Below are positions 1-7,477 of a stretch of 64,000 bases of DNA, piece by piece; positions within the stretch are counted from its first letter, which is position 1, and each line of letters opens with the position of its first letter. The DNA is from JAQUBU01 sp036677685. Its GTDB lineage: Bacteria > Bacillota > Syntrophomonadia > Syntrophomonadales > Syntrophomonadaceae. The notes under the pieces were generated by a model. The model was not told the origin of the DNA. It searched no databases and worked only from the letters and a program-made list of their open reading frames with translations. The translations under genes and the position numbers were made by a program. The DNA is taken from positions 1 through 64,000 of the forward strand of contig JAVBWA010000026.1 in the NCBI GenBank assembly GCA_036677685.1, given 5' to 3'.

Positions 1-157
1 CCACAGTTTCTTCTGGTGCTTAAACGAGGCGAAAAGATGTCCATCACATTTTTTAGCGGTAGGATTCCTGTTAACAAAACAAGCGTTGTTTTTTAATCTC
101 CCGCCTCGTTGCTGAGCTGTGTTGAAACTGCTCCGCGGTTTCTTTCGATGCTTAAAT
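1..157 (-). repeat. Dispersed hairpin repeat R1 (one full copy plus the head of another)
   Basis: Read on the minus strand, this begins TTTAAGCATCGAAAG, continues through a GAAACCGCGGAGCAGTTTC hairpin and AACGAGGCGGGAG, and ends in CGCCTCGTT. The head of the next copy (TTTAAGCACCAGAAG) runs off the left edge of the window. The same modules recur near 3.7, 5.1, 6.4-6.7, 7.5, 16.1, 27.4, 29.7 and 40.5 kb, always outside well-supported genes. Confidence 0.85.
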
Positions 158-268
158 AATTACTCATATATTAAAGTTGATCAAACTTTTGATATTAGTT
201 CGGAATACTTGCCATAAGATGTGGCAAAATGAAGAGTAAGGAAGGGCAAAACAATAGGAGGCTAAATA

Positions 269-1006
269 ATGGCACCGAAACTAAAAAAGGAAATCAAAAA
301 CAAGCAAGAAGAAGTAAGCATGATGCTTGAATCCACAATAAACAAAGAGAATTTAAAGAAGCTTAGATTCAAAGATCCAGTCAGCGGTTTCACCCATTTG
401 CTGGGGGCCTTGCTCTCAATCTGGGGCCTGTATGTTCTAATTACTCGTGCACCCCAATATGCAAGCGCTCGGTATGTAGTAGCTTTGTCTATATTTGGTG
501 CCAGTTTGATATTACTCTATAGTGCCAGCGCAACTTATCATTTGATCGCAGCTCCCGAAAAAACCACCATGGTTCTAAGACGCATCGATCATATGATGAT
601 TTATGTTTTGATTGCGGGCAGCTATACACCGATATGTCTTATTTCATTAAGAGGAGTATGGGGTACCGGAATGCTTATTACCATATGGATTTTGGCCTTC
701 GCTGGAATGATGCTCAAACTGTTTTGGTTCAATGCCCCTCGCTGGCTGTCCACCCTTTTTTATATTATTCTGGGTTGGATGGCTGTATTTGTGCTGGTTC
801 CCCTATCGCGCGCCCTTTCCTGGGGAGGCATGACTTACCTGTTTCTGGGCGGGCTGGCCTATACCGCAGGTGCGGTTATATATGCCACCAAATGGCCCCG
901 AATTAATTTGCGCTTCTTCGGGTTCCATGAAATCTTTCACCTGTTTGTTATGGCGGGCAGTTTTCTCCATTACTGGATGGTATTCAGATATATAGCTTAC
1001 ATCTAA
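269..1006 (+). CDS. trhA: TrhA/hemolysin III family membrane protein
   Basis: This is a 245-residue polytopic membrane protein of the HlyIII/TrhA (PAQR-like) family. About seven hydrophobic segments begin near residue 40. Family signatures are visible: DPVSGFTHLLGA near residues 36-47, RRIDHMMIYVLIAGSYTP near 103-120, and a C-terminal HEIFH...FLHYW block whose histidines are thought to bind a metal in this family. Members are linked to membrane-energetics homeostasis; the name hemolysin is historical. The start at 269 has AGGAGG at 256-261. The N-terminus is about 30 residues longer than usual and lysine/glutamate-rich, so a later start (M18 or M19) is possible. The gene is monocistronic and followed by the long R2 hairpin. 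The family call is firm; the function is not. Confidence 0.9.
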   Translation: MAPKLKKEIKNKQEEVSMMLESTINKENLKKLRFKDPVSGFTHLLGALLSIWGLYVLITRAPQYASARYVVALSIFGASLILLYSASATYHLIAAPEKTTMVLRRIDHMMIYVLIAGSYTPICLISLRGVWGTGMLITIWILAFAGMMLKLFWFNAPRWLSTLFYIILGWMAVFVLVPLSRALSWGGMTYLFLGGLAYTAGAVIYATKWPRINLRFFGFHEIFHLFVMAGSFLHYWMVFRYIAYI

Positions 1007-1023
1007 TATATTAGGTTCAATGT

Positions 1024-1146
1024 CAGGACGATGACAAAAGCGAATCTCTGCGTTATTGTGAAAAACCCGCTCAATCAACGTACTCAAGTACGCCTCAATC
1101 GCGGGCTTTTTACAATGCCTTGATCTTTACTCTTGTCATCGTCCTG
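1024..1146. repeat. R2 long-hairpin repeat between convergent genes
   Basis: A 14-base arm CAGGACGATGACAA (1024-1037) is matched by its exact inverse TTGTCATCGTCCTG (1133-1146). Inside is a second arm pair, AAAACCCGC / GCGGGCTTTTT, closing on the palindromic apex CGTACTCAAGTACG. The inner part recurs at 40.7 kb and, shortened, at 16.2 kb. It lies between the convergent trhA and SDR genes and could act as a bidirectional terminator. Confidence 0.75.
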
Positions 1147-1241
1147 GGATTTTGAGGACTTTATCGACAATCTCGGGTGAGGCATAACCTCACCTTTTAT
1201 TATACATTCATTCACGCTGTGATGATTAATCATTGAAACTG

Positions 1242-1997
1242 CTAGGCGTTCCAGGCCCCATCAACCGATAGAATCTGCCCATTAACATAAGACGCTTCTT
1301 TACTCAGCAGGTAAACACAGGCTGCAGCCACATCTTCAATTTTACCCAAACGGCTTGCCGGTATCTGTTCGGCAAGCATAGCCCTTTCTTCCCCATCTAA
1401 TTCCCGGAACAGCATATCCGTCGCGATCGCACCCGGGGCAACTGCATTTACGGTTATTCCTGAAGGAGCCAGTTCCCGGGCCAGGGATTTGGTCAAAGCA
1501 ATCAAGCCACCTTTGGACGATGCATAGACCGATTCACAAGCGGCTCCCCGTAAACCCCAGATTGAGACAATATTGACTATTCTGCCAAAATGCTGCCTGA
1601 TCATATTCGGAAGCGCCCGCCGACAGCACAGAAAAGGCCCCTTTAAATTGGTGTCTATTACTCTATCCCATTGTTGGACACTGGTATCGGGCAGCAAAGC
1701 CCGCAGAGAAATTCCGGCATTATTTACCAGCATACTGACTTCACCCAGTTCGTTCTCCACCCGGGCAAACATCATTTCCACATCACTTTCCCTGCTTACA
1801 TCAGCTTTTATTGCCAGAGCTGGGGCACCTATTCCCCTCAATTCTTCCACTAACTTTGCAGCTTCTTGCTCTGAGTTGTGATAATTGACTGCAAGCTTTG
1901 CCCCTTCCAGAGCTAGAGCCCGGGCAATTCCCTGACCGATGCCCCTGGAAGCTCCCGTAACCAAACACACATTACCTTGCAGATTTTGATTTATAAT
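1242..1997 (-). CDS. SDR-family oxidoreductase (FabG-like 3-oxoacyl-ACP reductase)
   Basis: This is a classical short-chain dehydrogenase of about 250 residues. It has the cofactor loop TGASRGIG, the NNAG motif, and a catalytic Ser/Tyr/Lys set in IVSIWG...YASSKGG. The C-terminus ends SYVNGQILSVDGAWNA, as in FabG proteins, so an NAD(P)H-dependent ketoreductase role is likely; the substrate is unknown. The first canonical start is a GTG at 1970, which would begin MCLVTGAS and has no ribosome site. An AGGAGG at 2005-2010 sits 7 nt before an in-frame ATT at 1995-1997. That start adds INQNLQGN and restores the usual first beta strand, so it is taken here. The gene is alone, convergent with trhA. 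Confidence 0.88.
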   Translation of the reverse strand: MINQNLQGNVCLVTGASRGIGQGIARALALEGAKLAVNYHNSEQEAAKLVEELRGIGAPALAIKADVSRESDVEMMFARVENELGEVSMLVNNAGISLRALLPDTSVQQWDRVIDTNLKGPFLCCRRALPNMIRQHFGRIVNIVSIWGLRGAACESVYASSKGGLIALTKSLARELAPSGITVNAVAPGAIATDMLFRELDGEERAMLAEQIPASRLGKIEDVAAACVYLLSKEASYVNGQILSVDGAWNA

Positions 1998-2126
1998 TGT
2001 CCAACCTCCTATACACTGGATTTAGACAAGATGTCTGCAGTAATTATATGTCATCCCAAGTTCTTATCCAAGCAAGCCACTAAAACATCCAGAGAAAAAG
2101 AGAAGTCCTTGCATTAAATAAATGCA

Positions 2127-2161
2127 GAAAACAAAACTGTCTTCTAATGCCTAGAAGACAG
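2127..2161 (-). terminator. Hairpin with T-tract upstream of the SDR gene
   Basis: CTGTCTTCT (2137-2145) pairs perfectly with AGAAGACAG (2153-2161). Read on the minus strand the hairpin is followed by TTTTGTTTTC. It lies about 130 bp upstream of the SDR start, so it could terminate transcription entering from the right. Confidence 0.5.
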
Positions 2162-2178
2162 TGGTTATACTGATATTA

Positions 2179-2362
2179 AAGGGTGGCGGAGAGGAAAACT
2201 GAGTACCGGATACGGATCAAACTCAACAAACTCTTAACAAACCACCTGAAATATTTTTTACTCAATTAGGGACTTAAAACTTTTAAAAGGTCGGGGATAA
2301 ACCTACTCCTAACTGGAAAGGACACTTAAAGTGAAAATATCTCTAAGCTCTCCGCCACCTTG
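2179..2362 (+). ncRNA. Candidate multi-branched structured non-coding RNA
   Basis: A perfect 12-bp closing stem joins 2182-2193 (GGTGGCGGAGAG) and 2348-2359 (CTCTCCGCCACC). Inside it are a TGAGT/ACTCA hairpin with CCG-GATA-CGG tip (2200-2225), ATATTTT/AAAATAT (2251-2257 with 2334-2340), TTAGG/CCTAA (2266-2270 with 2308-2312), GACTT/AGGTC (2271-2275 with 2288-2292) and CACTT-A-AAGTG (2323-2333). A-rich linkers and a G-U pair that exists only on this strand favour the plus strand. A TATACT box at 2166-2171 lies about 8 nt before the expected 5' end. It does not resemble a rod-like 6S RNA. A raiA-type ornate RNA is one untested possibility. No long ORF fits here. Confidence 0.55.
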
Positions 2363-2756
2363 ATTGTATTTTATCATAAACCCTTAACTAAATCCACTAT
2401 GTAAATAATGGGATTATTAAATACATTTTTTACCATTATTATGATAAATTTTTAGAAATCCCTCCAAGCATTGACTTGCCTATAATTCAATGGAATATGA
2501 TTGGACAAATATTGCAAATTTTTAAAAAATTCAGGATAATCTATTGACAAAGTAATTTGCTTTTCATACAATAAAAACACTTAGAAACTCGAATATGCCG
2601 AGCCAATCGTCATAACTAAAGAACGAGTTTTTTAATCAAAATTCTCTAAATAAGCAACTATAAATTTACCTGAATGTTTCTAGTCCATGCTATTAATCAC
2701 CTTTAGCCAATTGGATATATTTTGACTTCACCAAATATTTAATGAACTCAGGTAGT
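2363..2756. other. AT-rich intergenic stretch
   Basis: About 390 bp of AT-rich sequence between the RNA candidate and the next leader structure. No ORF with a ribosome site, no long inverted repeat and no R1-R3 copy was seen. Confidence 0.5.
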
Positions 2757-2865
2757 TTAAGGAGGAGTGTATTAATGTACATCTCGTTCTACAGCAGAAG
2801 GCAGGTAGATTCCTGATAATCAGGATGGGAATCAAGGGAACCTGCCTTTCGTTTTGATACACTCC
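2757..2865 (+). promoter_or_regulatory. Nested leader hairpin with a possible 13-residue leader peptide
   Basis: An outer pair GGAGTGTAT (2764-2772) / ATACACTCC (2857-2865) encloses AAGGCAGGT (2798-2806) / ACCTGCCTT (2840-2848), followed by TTTCGTTTT. A further inner pair is GATTCC/GGAATC (2808-2813 with 2828-2833). A strong AGGAGG (2760-2765) stands 9 nt before an ATG at 2775 that opens a 13-codon ORF (MYISFYSRRQVDS) ending at 2816 inside the hairpin. The outer helix would cover part of that ribosome site. The element lies 226 bp upstream of the acetate transporter and looks like an attenuator or riboregulator. Confidence 0.45.
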
Positions 2866-3091
2866 AAATAATAGTTTGTTCACTCAGTTTTCTGTCACCA
2901 GTTTTTACCTGTCATACTGTTCCTAACAAGCAGAACTTTTATTTTTTTATCGATTCTCGGTCGGCTTCAAGGGAAGGGAAACTTCCTTAAACCTTAAGCA
3001 AATAGAATTGCAGGAGGTGATAGCAGAAGTATAACTTTTTCTCCAATATTTACTATATAATCAACTGAAACGATAAAAGGAGGAGTTTTTA

Positions 3092-3688
3092 ATGTCAGGT
3101 AATGGTGGATGGGCAAATCCCGCTCCCGCAGGTTTGGTGGCACTAGCTGTAGCATGTTTTACTTTCTATTGTATTCTCACAGGACATGTAGGACACACAG
3201 CGATTCCCTTATTGGCATGCTGGTTATTGGGCGGCTTCGTTGTTCAGCTTGTAGTTGCTATTATTGAACTTAAAGAAGGAGCTACCGTAGGTGGTAACGT
3301 TTTCCTGTACTTTGCTGCTTTCTTTATGCTCACCGGAGCTGCCGAGTTTATAGTTAAAGCTTACTTCGGCACAGTTCATGGCGCACCCATTGATACCCAT
3401 ATCGACGGTTATGCATGGATTGTTCTGGTAAGTGCTTTGATACTCTGGACACCCGCATATATGAAGACTGCACCGGCACTATTATCCATAGCAGTAATTA
3501 TATTGGATGTAGCTTGTGTTATCGTTGCCGGCACCGACGGCGGTTGGCTGGCCAAAACTTGGAGTCCCATGGCAGGAAATCTGCTGGGATTGACTGGTAT
3601 CATTGCTATTTATTTAAGTGCAGCCATTCAGCTCAATACAGCTTTTGGCAGAACTATTTTACCGATGCCTGGTCCCATGATCAAATAA
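3092..3688 (+). CDS. satP: Acetate uptake transporter (GPR1/FUN34/YaaH, SatP family)
   Basis: This 198-residue protein has six hydrophobic segments and the family signature NPAPAGLVALA near its N-terminus. Members move acetate or succinate with protons across the cytoplasmic membrane or act as acetate channels. Its length matches the bacterial family. The start at 3092 is preceded by AAAGGAGG. It is monocistronic, with the leader structure at 2757-2865 upstream and a strong terminator at 3786-3823 downstream. In an anaerobic fermenter or syntroph the likely role is acetate export or scavenging; direction cannot be judged from sequence. Confidence 0.92.
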   Translation: MSGNGGWANPAPAGLVALAVACFTFYCILTGHVGHTAIPLLACWLLGGFVVQLVVAIIELKEGATVGGNVFLYFAAFFMLTGAAEFIVKAYFGTVHGAPIDTHIDGYAWIVLVSALILWTPAYMKTAPALLSIAVIILDVACVIVAGTDGGWLAKTWSPMAGNLLGLTGIIAIYLSAAIQLNTAFGRTILPMPGPMIK

Positions 3689-3704
3689 TCTGATAAGAAC
3701 TTAT

Positions 3705-3757
3705 GAATGATTAAATTGTGAAGAAACTGCTTCGCAGTTTCTTCGGATGCTTAAAAT
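3705..3757 (-). repeat. R1 repeat, partial copy
   Basis: The minus strand reads TTTTAAGCATCCGAAG, then GAAACTGCGAAGCAGTTTC, then CACAATTTAATCATTC. This is the R1 head with its first hairpin; the downstream modules are missing. Confidence 0.8.
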
Positions 3758-3785
3758 ATTCAGGTTTTTATACTATATAGTATAA

Positions 3786-3823
3786 AAGAAACCACCCGTT
3801 TATGGCCGGTGGTTTCTTTTTTT
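3786..3823 (+). terminator. Rho-independent terminator of the acetate transporter
   Basis: AGAAACCACC (3787-3796) pairs with GGTGGTTTCT (3808-3817), and seven T residues follow. Confidence 0.9.
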
Positions 3824-3957
3824 GTATAAATAGAAAGGTGCAAGTAAATTATTATCTGATTGCAGTGCGAACAAAGAGGAAGATTTTGCGGTAATGTCGA
3901 AATACTTTCTAATTTCACCATTGATTATGTAATATCTTGGGGGAGGGATATCACAGA

Positions 3958-4716
3958 ATGAGGGTTATTGCCTTTAGCAATCAAAAGGGCGGTACGGGAA
4001 AGACTACTTCAACAATTAATAGCGGATCTGCCCTGGCTCTATCCGGGTATAGGGTGCTGCTTGTAGATCTGGACCCCCAGGCCAATCTTACCTTTTCCCT
4101 GGGTACAAAGACACTCGAGATTAGTAAAACGGTAGGCCGGCTTTTACTTGATGAAACTATTCCCCATGACCTCATATTAAACCGCGGAAATTTTCAGTTT
4201 ATTCCTTCCACCCCTAAACTTTACTCTATCGAAGCTGATTTATACCTTAAAAGTAACCGCGAGTTTCTTTTAAGGAAAGCTTTAAACAGCCTGGAGCATT
4301 ATGATTATATTCTTCTCGATTGCCCTCCCAGTGCCGGTATCTTTACCCAAAACGCACTGATGGCTGCCTCTGAAATTTTTATTCCGGTTCAGACCGAATA
4401 CCTGGCCTTGCAGGGTATGAGCCAATTATTAAAGACTATAGAGGATATAAAGAAAGAATCAAACCCCGGTTTAAAATTGGGAGGAATTATTGCTACACGC
4501 TATGACCAGAGGAAGGTATTAAACCGGGAAGTAATTGAAAAGCTGCAAATGCATTTTGGCGATCTATTATTTAGCACAATTATCAGAGAAAATATTTCGC
4601 TTGCCGAAGCACCCAGTTTTGGGATGGATATATTTACTTATCGTCCCAACAGCTCAGGGGCGAATGATTACCTTCATCTGGCGGCAGAAATTGCGGAAAG
4701 GGGTTTTAAGAAATGA
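3958..4716 (+). CDS. ParA/MinD-family ATPase (orphan)
   Basis: A 252-residue ParA-type ATPase with deviant Walker A KGGTGKTT near residues 10-17, the Walker A' stretch DLDPQANLT, and Walker B in YDYILLDCPPSAG. Such ATPases position chromosomes, plasmids or protein complexes by ATP-dependent dimerisation on DNA or membrane. The start is the ATG at 3958, with GGGGGAGGG about 8 nt upstream; the in-frame TTG at 3937 lies upstream of that site. It overlaps the next gene by 4 nt (ATGA), so the two are translationally coupled. No ParB gene or replication genes are nearby, so the cargo is unknown. Confidence 0.9.
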   Translation: MRVIAFSNQKGGTGKTTSTINSGSALALSGYRVLLVDLDPQANLTFSLGTKTLEISKTVGRLLLDETIPHDLILNRGNFQFIPSTPKLYSIEADLYLKSNREFLLRKALNSLEHYDYILLDCPPSAGIFTQNALMAASEIFIPVQTEYLALQGMSQLLKTIEDIKKESNPGLKLGGIIATRYDQRKVLNREVIEKLQMHFGDLLFSTIIRENISLAEAPSFGMDIFTYRPNSSGANDYLHLAAEIAERGFKK

Positions 4717-5033
4717 GTCCCAGAAAAAGAATGGGTAATGACCCATTTGATAGTTCTCCAGTATTTAAAGGAGCGGTTCAGAGTGAATCAAAACAAGCTC
4801 CTCCGGTAAAGAAGACTTCGCTTGTAAAGGAAAAAGCTGCATCCAAGTCTGCAGATGAAGCCGGGGGAATTCTTAACAAACTTAATTTGGCTGAACAAAA
4901 TATAGCAGCCCAGAAAGAAGAAATAGAATTATTGCGTAAAGAGCTGAACGAGTTAAAAAATCAAACCATTCTTTATAAAAACAACCCATTTTATTGTTGG
5001 CTACGTTTTTGGTTCCCCTGGTTTCCACGTTAA
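4713..5033 (+). CDS. Small coiled-coil protein coupled to ParA, unknown function
   Basis: This 106-residue protein matches no family I recognise. Residues 1-50 are basic and low-complexity (MSPRKRMGNDPFDSSPVF...). Residues 55-90 form a heptad-like coiled coil (LNKLNLAEQNIAAQKEEIELL). The last 16 residues are strikingly aromatic (PFYCWLRFWFPWFPR) and could be a short amphipathic membrane anchor. The ATG overlaps the ParA stop. By analogy with other ParA pairs it may be the partner or adaptor that stimulates or positions the ATPase; that is inference from position only. Confidence 0.7.
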   Translation: MSPRKRMGNDPFDSSPVFKGAVQSESKQAPPVKKTSLVKEKAASKSADEAGGILNKLNLAEQNIAAQKEEIELLRKELNELKNQTILYKNNPFYCWLRFWFPWFPR

Positions 5034-5061
5034 ATATTACTTTCTCCTGAATCTGAAATAA

Positions 5062-5180
5062 GTTTAAGCATCGGAAGAAACCGTGAAGCTGTTTCAACAC
5101 AGTTTAATCATTCCCGAAGGGAACTGTGATCCCAGTAGGGGACAACACACCGCTGCAATGCGGCGGGGAATATTTATAAG
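5062..5180 (+). repeat. R1 repeat copy
   Basis: It reads TTTAAGCATCGGAAG, a degenerate first hairpin (GAAACCGTGAAGCTGTTTC), ATTCCCGAAGGGAA, CAGTAGGGGACAACACACCG and TGCAATGCGGCGGGG. It lies between the ParA operon and the convergent aminotransferase gene. Confidence 0.8.
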
Positions 5181-5245
5181 CATTCCGTTCGCTCCACTCA
5201 AGACATAAAAGGTAATGAAAAGATTTCTTTCAGACTTTCGCTTCG

Positions 5246-6391
5246 TTATACTCGCCGGGCGATCTCGTGGACCGCCTGAATGACTTCATCAATCTCTTCT
5301 TTGGTATTGAAATATCCGGGGCTTAAACGACAGGTTCCGGATTCCAGGGTGCCTATGGTTTCATGGGCGAGCGGGGCACAGTGCAATCCGGAACGGTTGG
5401 CGATGCCAAATTCCCCATCCAAATATAAACTCAGGTCTCCACAATCCATACCTTCAATATTAAAAGCCACAACTGCAGTTTGTTTATGGAAATCACCAGG
5501 TCCGTATAGTATAACCTTGGGTATCTCCACAAGACCTTCAATTAGCCTCGTGCTCAAATCCTCTTCATGTTTGCGAATGTTGGCCATTCCAGTCTGCGCA
5601 ATAAATTCAACCCCAGCCAGAAGTCCTGCTATACCCGGGGTATTCGGAGTACCGCTTTCCAGGTGATCAGGCATAAGCACCGGGTGTTCGAGGTATTCAG
5701 ACATGGAACCGGTACCGCCTTCCTTGATTGTTTCGATTTCCAGACCCGGCCTCAGATAAATACCTCCGGTTCCCTGCGGGCCGAATAAGCTTTTATGTCC
5801 GGTAAAGGTCAGAATATCTATATTTTTTTCCACATCAATATCTAGGACTCCAGCAGTCTGAGCGCTATCCAACATAAATAACAAATTATTTTCCTTGGCC
5901 AGTCTGCCTACCGCCTCGATGGGCATTATGGTCCCGGTTACATTTGATGCATGAGGCAGGCAGATTAAACGGGTATTAGGCCGGATAACTTTTATTAAAT
6001 CCTCGGGATGCAGTTCTCCGGTTGATGAACATTTAACCGTAGTCCATTCAAGTCCCTGCTGCTGCATTCTATATAGAGGCCGGGCTACTGCATTATGCTC
6101 CATACTGGTGGTTATTACGTGGTCACCGGGGTGCAAAATGCCTTTGAGCCCAATATTCAAAGCTTCAGTTATATTAGACGTGAAAGCTATCCGGGAGCTG
6201 TCTTCAATGTTAAAAAGCCGGGCCAGGGATTCACGGGCTTCCATAAGTATGGAACCTGATTTCAAGCTTTGCTTACTGCTGCCCCTTCCCGGGTTTGCTC
6301 CCAGTTGCCGGTTAAAGGCATCAACTGCCAAATAAACCGCCTCCGGTTTGGGAAAGGATGTAGCAGCGTTGTCCATGTAAATGTTCTTCAT
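5246..6391 (-). CDS. Cysteine desulfurase-like class-V aminotransferase
   Basis: A 381-residue PLP enzyme of the NifS/SufS superfamily. The PLP lysine is K200 in TFTGHKSLFGPQGTGG. A cofactor-stacking histidine lies in SMEHNA near residue 99. A candidate catalytic cysteine is C338 in RSGLHCAPLAH, and the fold's usual N-terminus is YMDNAATSFPKPE. These features suggest L-cysteine desulfuration for Fe-S or thio-cofactor synthesis, and the protein resembles the stand-alone clostridial cysteine desulfurase-family branch. No iscU, sufU or thiI is adjacent, so the acceptor is unknown. The gene is monocistronic and flanked by R1 repeats. The start at 6391 has a weak AAAGG site. Confidence 0.9.
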   Translation of the reverse strand: MKNIYMDNAATSFPKPEAVYLAVDAFNRQLGANPGRGSSKQSLKSGSILMEARESLARLFNIEDSSRIAFTSNITEALNIGLKGILHPGDHVITTSMEHNAVARPLYRMQQQGLEWTTVKCSSTGELHPEDLIKVIRPNTRLICLPHASNVTGTIMPIEAVGRLAKENNLLFMLDSAQTAGVLDIDVEKNIDILTFTGHKSLFGPQGTGGIYLRPGLEIETIKEGGTGSMSEYLEHPVLMPDHLESGTPNTPGIAGLLAGVEFIAQTGMANIRKHEEDLSTRLIEGLVEIPKVILYGPGDFHKQTAVVAFNIEGMDCGDLSLYLDGEFGIANRSGLHCAPLAHETIGTLESGTCRLSPGYFNTKEEIDEVIQAVHEIARRV

Positions 6392-6441
6392 TGAATTTAA
6401 CCTTTCATATATAAAATCTGGGTTAAACGTATATTATATTA

Positions 6442-6620
6442 TTTTAAGCATCGGAGCGGAGCAGTTTCAACACAATTTAATCATTCCCGAAGGGAATCAA
6501 TATAAGTGGTCCCCGTAGGGGGCAACACACCGCTGCAACGAGGCAAGTGAGTAGAATCCCCCGCCTGTTTTATTATTAGGAAACAACCTATTAAGAAGCG
6601 GGGGCACCTTTTTACCTCGT
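6442..6620 (+). repeat. R1 repeat, longest full copy
   Basis: This shows all modules in order: TTTTAAGCATCGGAG, hairpin with GGAGCAGTTTCAACAC, ATTCCCGAAGGGAAT, GTCCCCGTAGGGGGC, ACCGCTGCAACGAGGCGGG, an internal CCCGCC...GCGGGGG pair, and terminal CCTCGTT, which is inverse to AACGAGG. The next copy follows head-to-tail and shares TTTAAG. Confidence 0.85.
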
Positions 6621-6750
6621 TTAAGCATCAGAGGAAACTGCGGAGCAGTTTCAACACACCGCTGCAACGAGGCGGGAGAGCAGAACCCAACGCCTGTTTT
6701 CTTATTAAGAAGCCAAACTATTAAAGAAGCGGGGTATCTTTCACCTCGTT
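6619..6750 (+). repeat. R1 repeat, tandem second copy
   Basis: It starts TTAAGCATCAGAGG, has the GAAACTGCGGAGCAGTTTC hairpin, skips the ATTCCC and TCCCC hairpins, then carries CAACGAGGCGGGAG ... CACCTCGTT. Module loss compared with the previous copy suggests modular deletion. Confidence 0.85.
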
Positions 6751-7057
6751 ATATAAATATATCATTTAACGCGTTATATATGAAATAACTCTTTTTTATA
6801 GCCTTTATATTATTGATTAGCTATTTATCTGTTAATGTAATAATAAGTACCAATTAGACGCTGATTTGCACAGATTATTGTGATTAACGCAAAGAAAAAC
6901 AGCGAAAAGCATAATCATATTAAATCTGCTTTGATCTGGATCAAAAATGATCCCCAGCTGGAAAGTCAGCTCATTTTCATCGGTATTTTTTTCTCGCGGC
7001 ATGAGGGTTAGATAGTTAAGCCCTATACTGTTAGTACTCTAATAGTTTCTTAAGTGC
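6751..7057. other. AT-rich intergenic stretch, nothing recognised
   Basis: About 300 bp between the R1 tandem and the DUF192 gene. No supported ORF, RNA gene or strong inverted repeat was seen. Confidence 0.5.
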
Positions 7058-7447
7058 TTAACCGGGTAGATTGCGTTTTTTATATTGATTGCTTTCAAAA
7101 ACTACACATAGCTCCTGCCCGTGCTGGGTTTTGGTCCGGGCGATTTGGCCGCTCGGCAATTCTATAACATAGCAGGAATTTTTTATATATTTACTAATTC
7201 GGTTAGGTACCATTTTTTCTATGATATGTACTATCCGGTTATCCCTGGAGACAAACAGCACGTCAATTTCAATTTTCATGCCGATGCTGTGTATCATATC
7301 ACAGGGGCATATTAGCAATCCTTCTCCCGGATTCATGCACTTTCTTCCCAATAAACCCTTAAACCGGGATAAAAAGGTATTGGCCAGTTCCCCCTGTTCC
7401 ACAATAATATTGGAATTATTCCGATTAATGACCATGGCCCTCTGCAT
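7058..7447 (-). CDS. DUF192 family protein
   Basis: A 129-residue DUF192 protein: the core FLSRFKGLLGRK...GEGLLICPCDMIHSIGMKIEIDVLF matches the conserved pattern with the central Cys-x-x-Ile-His-x-x-x-Met. Function is unknown in general; the fold is a small beta-barrel-like domain often secreted in other phyla. No signal peptide is present here. The start chosen is the ATG at 7447, preceded by GAGGAGGG at 7453-7460. The frame is open further upstream, but only because it runs into an R1 repeat. It follows the Tad operon in the same direction and may be co-transcribed, though an R1 copy lies between. DUF192 genes often accompany tad loci in Gram-positives. Confidence 0.85.
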   Translation of the reverse strand: MQRAMVINRNNSNIIVEQGELANTFLSRFKGLLGRKCMNPGEGLLICPCDMIHSIGMKIEIDVLFVSRDNRIVHIIEKMVPNRISKYIKNSCYVIELPSGQIARTKTQHGQELCVVFESNQYKKRNLPG

Positions 7448-7477
7448 ACTTTCCCTCCTCAAACACAATTTACCCAC

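Noticed and set aside
803..1087. 94-codon ORF antisense to trhA
   Set aside because: It overlaps a clear gene, has no ribosome site and runs into the R2 hairpin.
2179..2362. 6S RNA on the minus strand
   Set aside because: A minus-strand TACAAT box and downstream terminator exist, but the fold is multi-branched rather than rod-like and G-U pairs and A-rich loops favour the plus strand.
3937..3957. Longer ParA start at TTG 3937
   Set aside because: It includes the ribosome site itself; the ATG at 3958 is correctly spaced.
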